From JALYSX01 sp035544315 (GTDB taxonomy: Bacteria > Vulcanimicrobiota > Vulcanimicrobiia > Vulcanimicrobiales > Vulcanimicrobiaceae), in the NCBI GenBank assembly GCA_035544315.1, contig DATKGB010000015.1:1-15817 (forward strand): a stretch of DNA of 15,817 bases, read 5' to 3'. Of this stretch, positions 13,438 through 15,817 are shown piece after piece. Within the stretch, counting starts at the first letter, position 1; every line of letters begins with the position of its first letter. The notes beneath the pieces are model-generated. The model was not told where the DNA came from, ran no database searches, and saw nothing but the letters and a program-made list of their open reading frames with translations. Made by a program: the position numbers and the translations under genes.

Positions 13438-14117
13438 CGCAACCGCAAAGCCGCGTCGTGGTGATCGACGACGAACCGCGAATTCGCGAATTGTTAGAGC
13501 TCACGCTCGAGCACCGCGGCTTTGCGGTAAGAACCGCGCCCGACGGGCCGGCTGGCTTGGAAGTGGTCCGCGAGTGGGAGCCCGATCTGATCGTGCTCGA
13601 CGTGATGATGCCCAAGATTACCGGCATCGAACTCTTGCCGATGCTGCGACGGGTCACCGACGCGCCGGTCATCATGCTCTCGGCCAAAGGCGAAGTCGAA
13701 AGCCGCGTGGCTGGGTTAGAGCACGGCGCCGACGACTACCTGAGCAAGCCGTTTGAGATGTCCGAATTGATCGCGCACGTCGAAGCCAAGTTGCGCCGTC
13801 CGCATCTCGAAGAACGCAGCGCGCTGGAATACGACGACTTGAAGGTCGATTTGGATCGACACGAGGTCACGCGCGCGGGCAAACGCCTGGATCTCTCGCC
13901 GTTGGAATACGATCTCTTGATTACGCTGCTTAAACGCCCGCGTCGCGTGTTCTCGCGCGACGAGCTCCTCGATTTGGTGTGGGGCGATGAGAGCGATGCC
14001 GGCACCGGCGCGGTCGAGCGGTACGTCTCGTATCTGCGCGCCAAGATCGACGAAGGCTTTGCTAAACCGCTGATCCATACCGTACGCGGCGCCGGATACA
14101 CGCTGCGTGCGGACTGA
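13434..14117 (+). CDS. OmpR/PhoB-family response regulator
   Basis: A protein of 227 residues. The GTG start at 13434 overlaps the permease stop (GTGA) and places the receiver domain right at the N-terminus; the frame is open further upstream, but that part lies inside the permease gene. The receiver has the acidic pair D12/D13, the phosphorylation site D56 in LIVLDVMMPK, S83 and K105 (YLSKPF). The C-terminal winged helix (about 130-225) shows LSPLEYDLLITLLKRPRRVFSRDELLDLVWG and ends in HTVRGAGYTLR, the usual OmpR-type signature. It should bind direct repeats near its target promoter, possibly its own operon. The partner kinase gene follows with an 11-base overlap. Confidence 0.95.
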   Translation: MTQPQSRVVVIDDEPRIRELLELTLEHRGFAVRTAPDGPAGLEVVREWEPDLIVLDVMMPKITGIELLPMLRRVTDAPVIMLSAKGEVESRVAGLEHGADDYLSKPFEMSELIAHVEAKLRRPHLEERSALEYDDLKVDLDRHEVTRAGKRLDLSPLEYDLLITLLKRPRRVFSRDELLDLVWGDESDAGTGAVERYVSYLRAKIDEGFAKPLIHTVRGAGYTLRAD

Positions 14118-15441
14118 GGCACCGTTCGTCGCTTTTGCGCGTCGGCTCACCCGCGGGTACGTCGTCTTAGCGGTCGTCTTAATTGCATTGGTCGTCGGCG
14201 CGACCTCGACGATCGCGTTCTTCGGCTACGCCACCAACCTTAACGATGCGGTTGCAGAATCGGCCGATCGGGCCAGCCAGCGCACGGCGGTGCTCGAAAA
14301 ACAAGGCGAATCGCTGGCGCAGATCGCGCCGCAGCTAGTCGGCGACGAACCTCATTCGCGCGTCGGTGTCACCGTCTTCAACGACGCGCACGTCCGTTTG
14401 GCGGGGCGCCAGACGCGTCCGAGCCGGATTGCCGAGGCGATCGCCGCGTTGCTGGGCATTCATCCGCAAGCGGTCCGGATTACCGGCGGCACGATTTTCG
14501 CCGAGCCCGACTTGGACGGCTTTGCCGGATTGTTGGGCCGCTATTGGTTGTTCATTCTTCCGATCGGCGCGGTTGCGGTCGTCGTCGCATGGCTGATCGG
14601 TTGGCGCGTGACGCGGCGCGCGATCGAACCACTCGTCGACGTGACCGATGCGCTGCACACGATAGCTGCCGGAGACTTTACACCCAAGCCGGTGCTCGAG
14701 CGCGATTCGGACCTGCGCGCGCTGACGACGGCTTATAACGAGGTCGCCTTTCGGCTGAGTGCGGCGACGGCCGAACAGTTGCGCCAGGAATCCGAGATGC
14801 GCCAGTTCATCGCCGATGCCGGCCACGAACTGCGAACGCCGCTGACGATCTTCATGGGTTACCTCGAAGCGCTGCGCGACGGCGTGGTCAAGGACGAGCC
14901 GGGCATCGCGCGCGTGCAGGAAACGATGTTGGCCGAGAGCCGCCGGATGCGAACGATCATCGAGAAGTTGATCTTGCTCGCGCGATTGGAGCGCGAACTG
15001 GCGCCGCGCCGCGAGCCGATCGATCTGGCCGCGATCGCCGCGCGCGCCGTCGATGCGCTCAAACCGTTGGCCGGCGATCGCATCGCGTTTTCGGCTAGCG
15101 GCGATGCGAACGTCATCGGCGACGACGCCGAGTTATACGAAGCGCTAAAAAACGTCATCGAAAACGCGGTCCGCTACGCACCGCATTCGTCGATCGAGGT
15201 CGAGGTGCGCGCCGAAGCGCCGGACGTTCGTGTGACCGTTGCCGATCGCGGGCCCGGCATGGAAACGATCGACGTCGAGCACGCCTTCGATCGTTTCTAT
15301 CGCGGCAGCGAACGCGGCGCCGTCGAGGGATCGGGGTTAGGTCTAGCGATCGCCAAGCGCGCGGTCGAACGCGCCGGCGGCACGATCGCCGTGCAAAGCC
15401 AACGCGGAAAAGGTACGCGAGTTGAAATGGTCTTCGCATAG
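14107..15441 (+). CDS. Sensor histidine kinase (HAMP, HisKA, HATPase)
   Basis: A membrane kinase of 444 residues, the partner of the regulator just upstream. GTG start, overlapping by 11 bases. Domains: membrane span 1 (about 18-40), a periplasmic sensor loop of about 100 residues (45-147), membrane span 2 (about 147-166), HAMP (about 167-222), a dimerisation domain with the phospho-acceptor H240 in FIADAGHELRTPLT, and an ATPase domain with N353 in NVIENAVRYAP, DRGPGM (380-385), FDRFYRG and GSGLGLAIAKRAV (408-420). All catalytic boxes are present, so it should be active. The signal sensed by the loop is unknown; it may be a substrate of the linked exporter or envelope stress. It is the last gene of the five-gene efflux operon. 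Confidence 0.95.
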   Translation: MRTEAPFVAFARRLTRGYVVLAVVLIALVVGATSTIAFFGYATNLNDAVAESADRASQRTAVLEKQGESLAQIAPQLVGDEPHSRVGVTVFNDAHVRLAGRQTRPSRIAEAIAALLGIHPQAVRITGGTIFAEPDLDGFAGLLGRYWLFILPIGAVAVVVAWLIGWRVTRRAIEPLVDVTDALHTIAAGDFTPKPVLERDSDLRALTTAYNEVAFRLSAATAEQLRQESEMRQFIADAGHELRTPLTIFMGYLEALRDGVVKDEPGIARVQETMLAESRRMRTIIEKLILLARLERELAPRREPIDLAAIAARAVDALKPLAGDRIAFSASGDANVIGDDAELYEALKNVIENAVRYAPHSSIEVEVRAEAPDVRVTVADRGPGMETIDVEHAFDRFYRGSERGAVEGSGLGLAIAKRAVERAGGTIAVQSQRGKGTRVEMVFA

Positions 15442-15443
15442 AC

Positions 15444-15475
15444 AAAAAAAGCCCCGGCGCTCGTGCACCGGGGCT
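15444..15475 (-). terminator. Intrinsic terminator of the phasin-like gene
   Basis: On the minus strand an 8-bp GC-rich stem (AGCCCCGG with CCGGGGCT, 15475-15468 and 15457-15450) is followed directly by seven T residues (15450-15444), a classical rho-independent terminator. It ends the phasin-like transcript 22 bases after its stop codon. On the plus strand there is no T-run, so the kinase operon would be stopped only weakly by the hairpin. Confidence 0.9.
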
Positions 15476-15496
15476 CAATGATTTGACCGGGGTTCG

Positions 15497-15811
15497 TTAG
15501 TTCTTGGCGGCTTCGGCGAAGCGGGTCGCGGTTTGCGTGAACTGCTTCTGGCCGGCAGTGGCCAACTCGGCGAGCTTGAGTGCGTATTCTTTGCGCATTT
15601 CGAGCATCTGGTTGGTGAAGGCGAAGGTCTTCTCGACCATTTCGGTCGGGGTCGGAAGCTCGGCGGTCATCGGGGCGGCCGAGGTCGTCGGGAACGTTGA
15701 CGCGAGTTCGGTCAGCGAGGCGACGTTCGTGATGTTGAGGTCTTGGGCTTGGCGCAGCGAGGCGAGGAATTCGCCCTGGACGCGCTCGAGAAATTCGGTA
15801 TAACTGTTCAT
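15497..15811 (-). CDS. Phasin-like small helical protein
   Basis: A complete protein of 104 residues, ATG at 15811 near the window edge; the promoter lies outside. It has no signal peptide or membrane span. It is helical: residues about 3-40 (SYTEFLERVQGEFLASLRQAQDL), a Pro/Thr-rich break (about 41-55), then an amphipathic helix MVEKTFAFTNQMLEMRKEYALKLAELA (58-84) ending in a Lys/Ala-rich tail. This layout resembles phasins, which coat polyhydroxyalkanoate granules, but also other small coiled-coil proteins. No PHA synthase is in the window, so the role is uncertain. It is transcribed towards the kinase gene and ended by the strong terminator at 15444-15475. Confidence 0.6.
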   Translation of the reverse strand: MNSYTEFLERVQGEFLASLRQAQDLNITNVASLTELASTFPTTSAAPMTAELPTPTEMVEKTFAFTNQMLEMRKEYALKLAELATAGQKQFTQTATRFAEAAKN

Positions 15812-15817
15812 GTGCTA

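Overview
The window comes from the chromosome of a GC-rich (roughly 60-65% by eye), probably diderm bacterium. The diderm inference rests on a predicted outer-membrane barrel protein with a signal peptide and C-terminal Phe at the left end, and on a MacA-type periplasmic adaptor at the right. The RecQ type, the DnaX zinc-site variant and the secreted protein do not look like those of common proteobacteria. A poorly cultured lineage such as Eremiobacterota/WPS-2 is my guess, but the sequence alone cannot prove it.

Layout. (a) 122-3140, plus strand: an outer-membrane barrel-like protein, a membrane-anchored TPR protein and a GT4-type glycosyltransferase, tightly spaced and probably cotranscribed; they look like an envelope or glycan module. 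(b) 3137-6429, minus strand: recQ followed by a secreted protein with a Pro/Ser linker and a CpaC-like (pilus/secretin N-terminal) domain, joined by a TGATG stop/start overlap. (c) 6430-6547: a divergent promoter region with nested dyads. (d) 6548-9112, plus strand: the classical dnaX-ybaB-recR replication/repair operon, which together with recQ makes a recombination-repair island. (e) 9113-9911: an 800-base accessory strip holding a perfect DnaA box, a long stem-loop, the left end of an IS3-family element with a truncated orfA, and a low-GC (about 45%) frameshifted small membrane-protein gene. (f) 9912-15441, plus strand: a five-gene overlapping operon of MacA-like adaptor, MacB-type ATPase, MacB/FtsX-type permease, OmpR-type response regulator and sensor histidine kinase. 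This is a self-contained efflux and signalling cassette. (g) 15444-15811, minus strand: a small phasin-like protein followed by a strong intrinsic terminator.

How the parts work together. RecQ, RecR and DnaX are housekeeping replication and repair functions arranged around one shared intergenic region. The RecQ here ends in a domain that resembles the C-terminal Tudor-like domain of PcrA/UvrD, which in PcrA contacts RNA polymerase. This is the most interesting single observation. The adaptor/ATPase/permease proteins would form a tripartite-type exporter whose outer-membrane channel is not in the window. The downstream two-component system probably controls it. I found no CRISPR array, tRNA, rRNA or obvious defence system.
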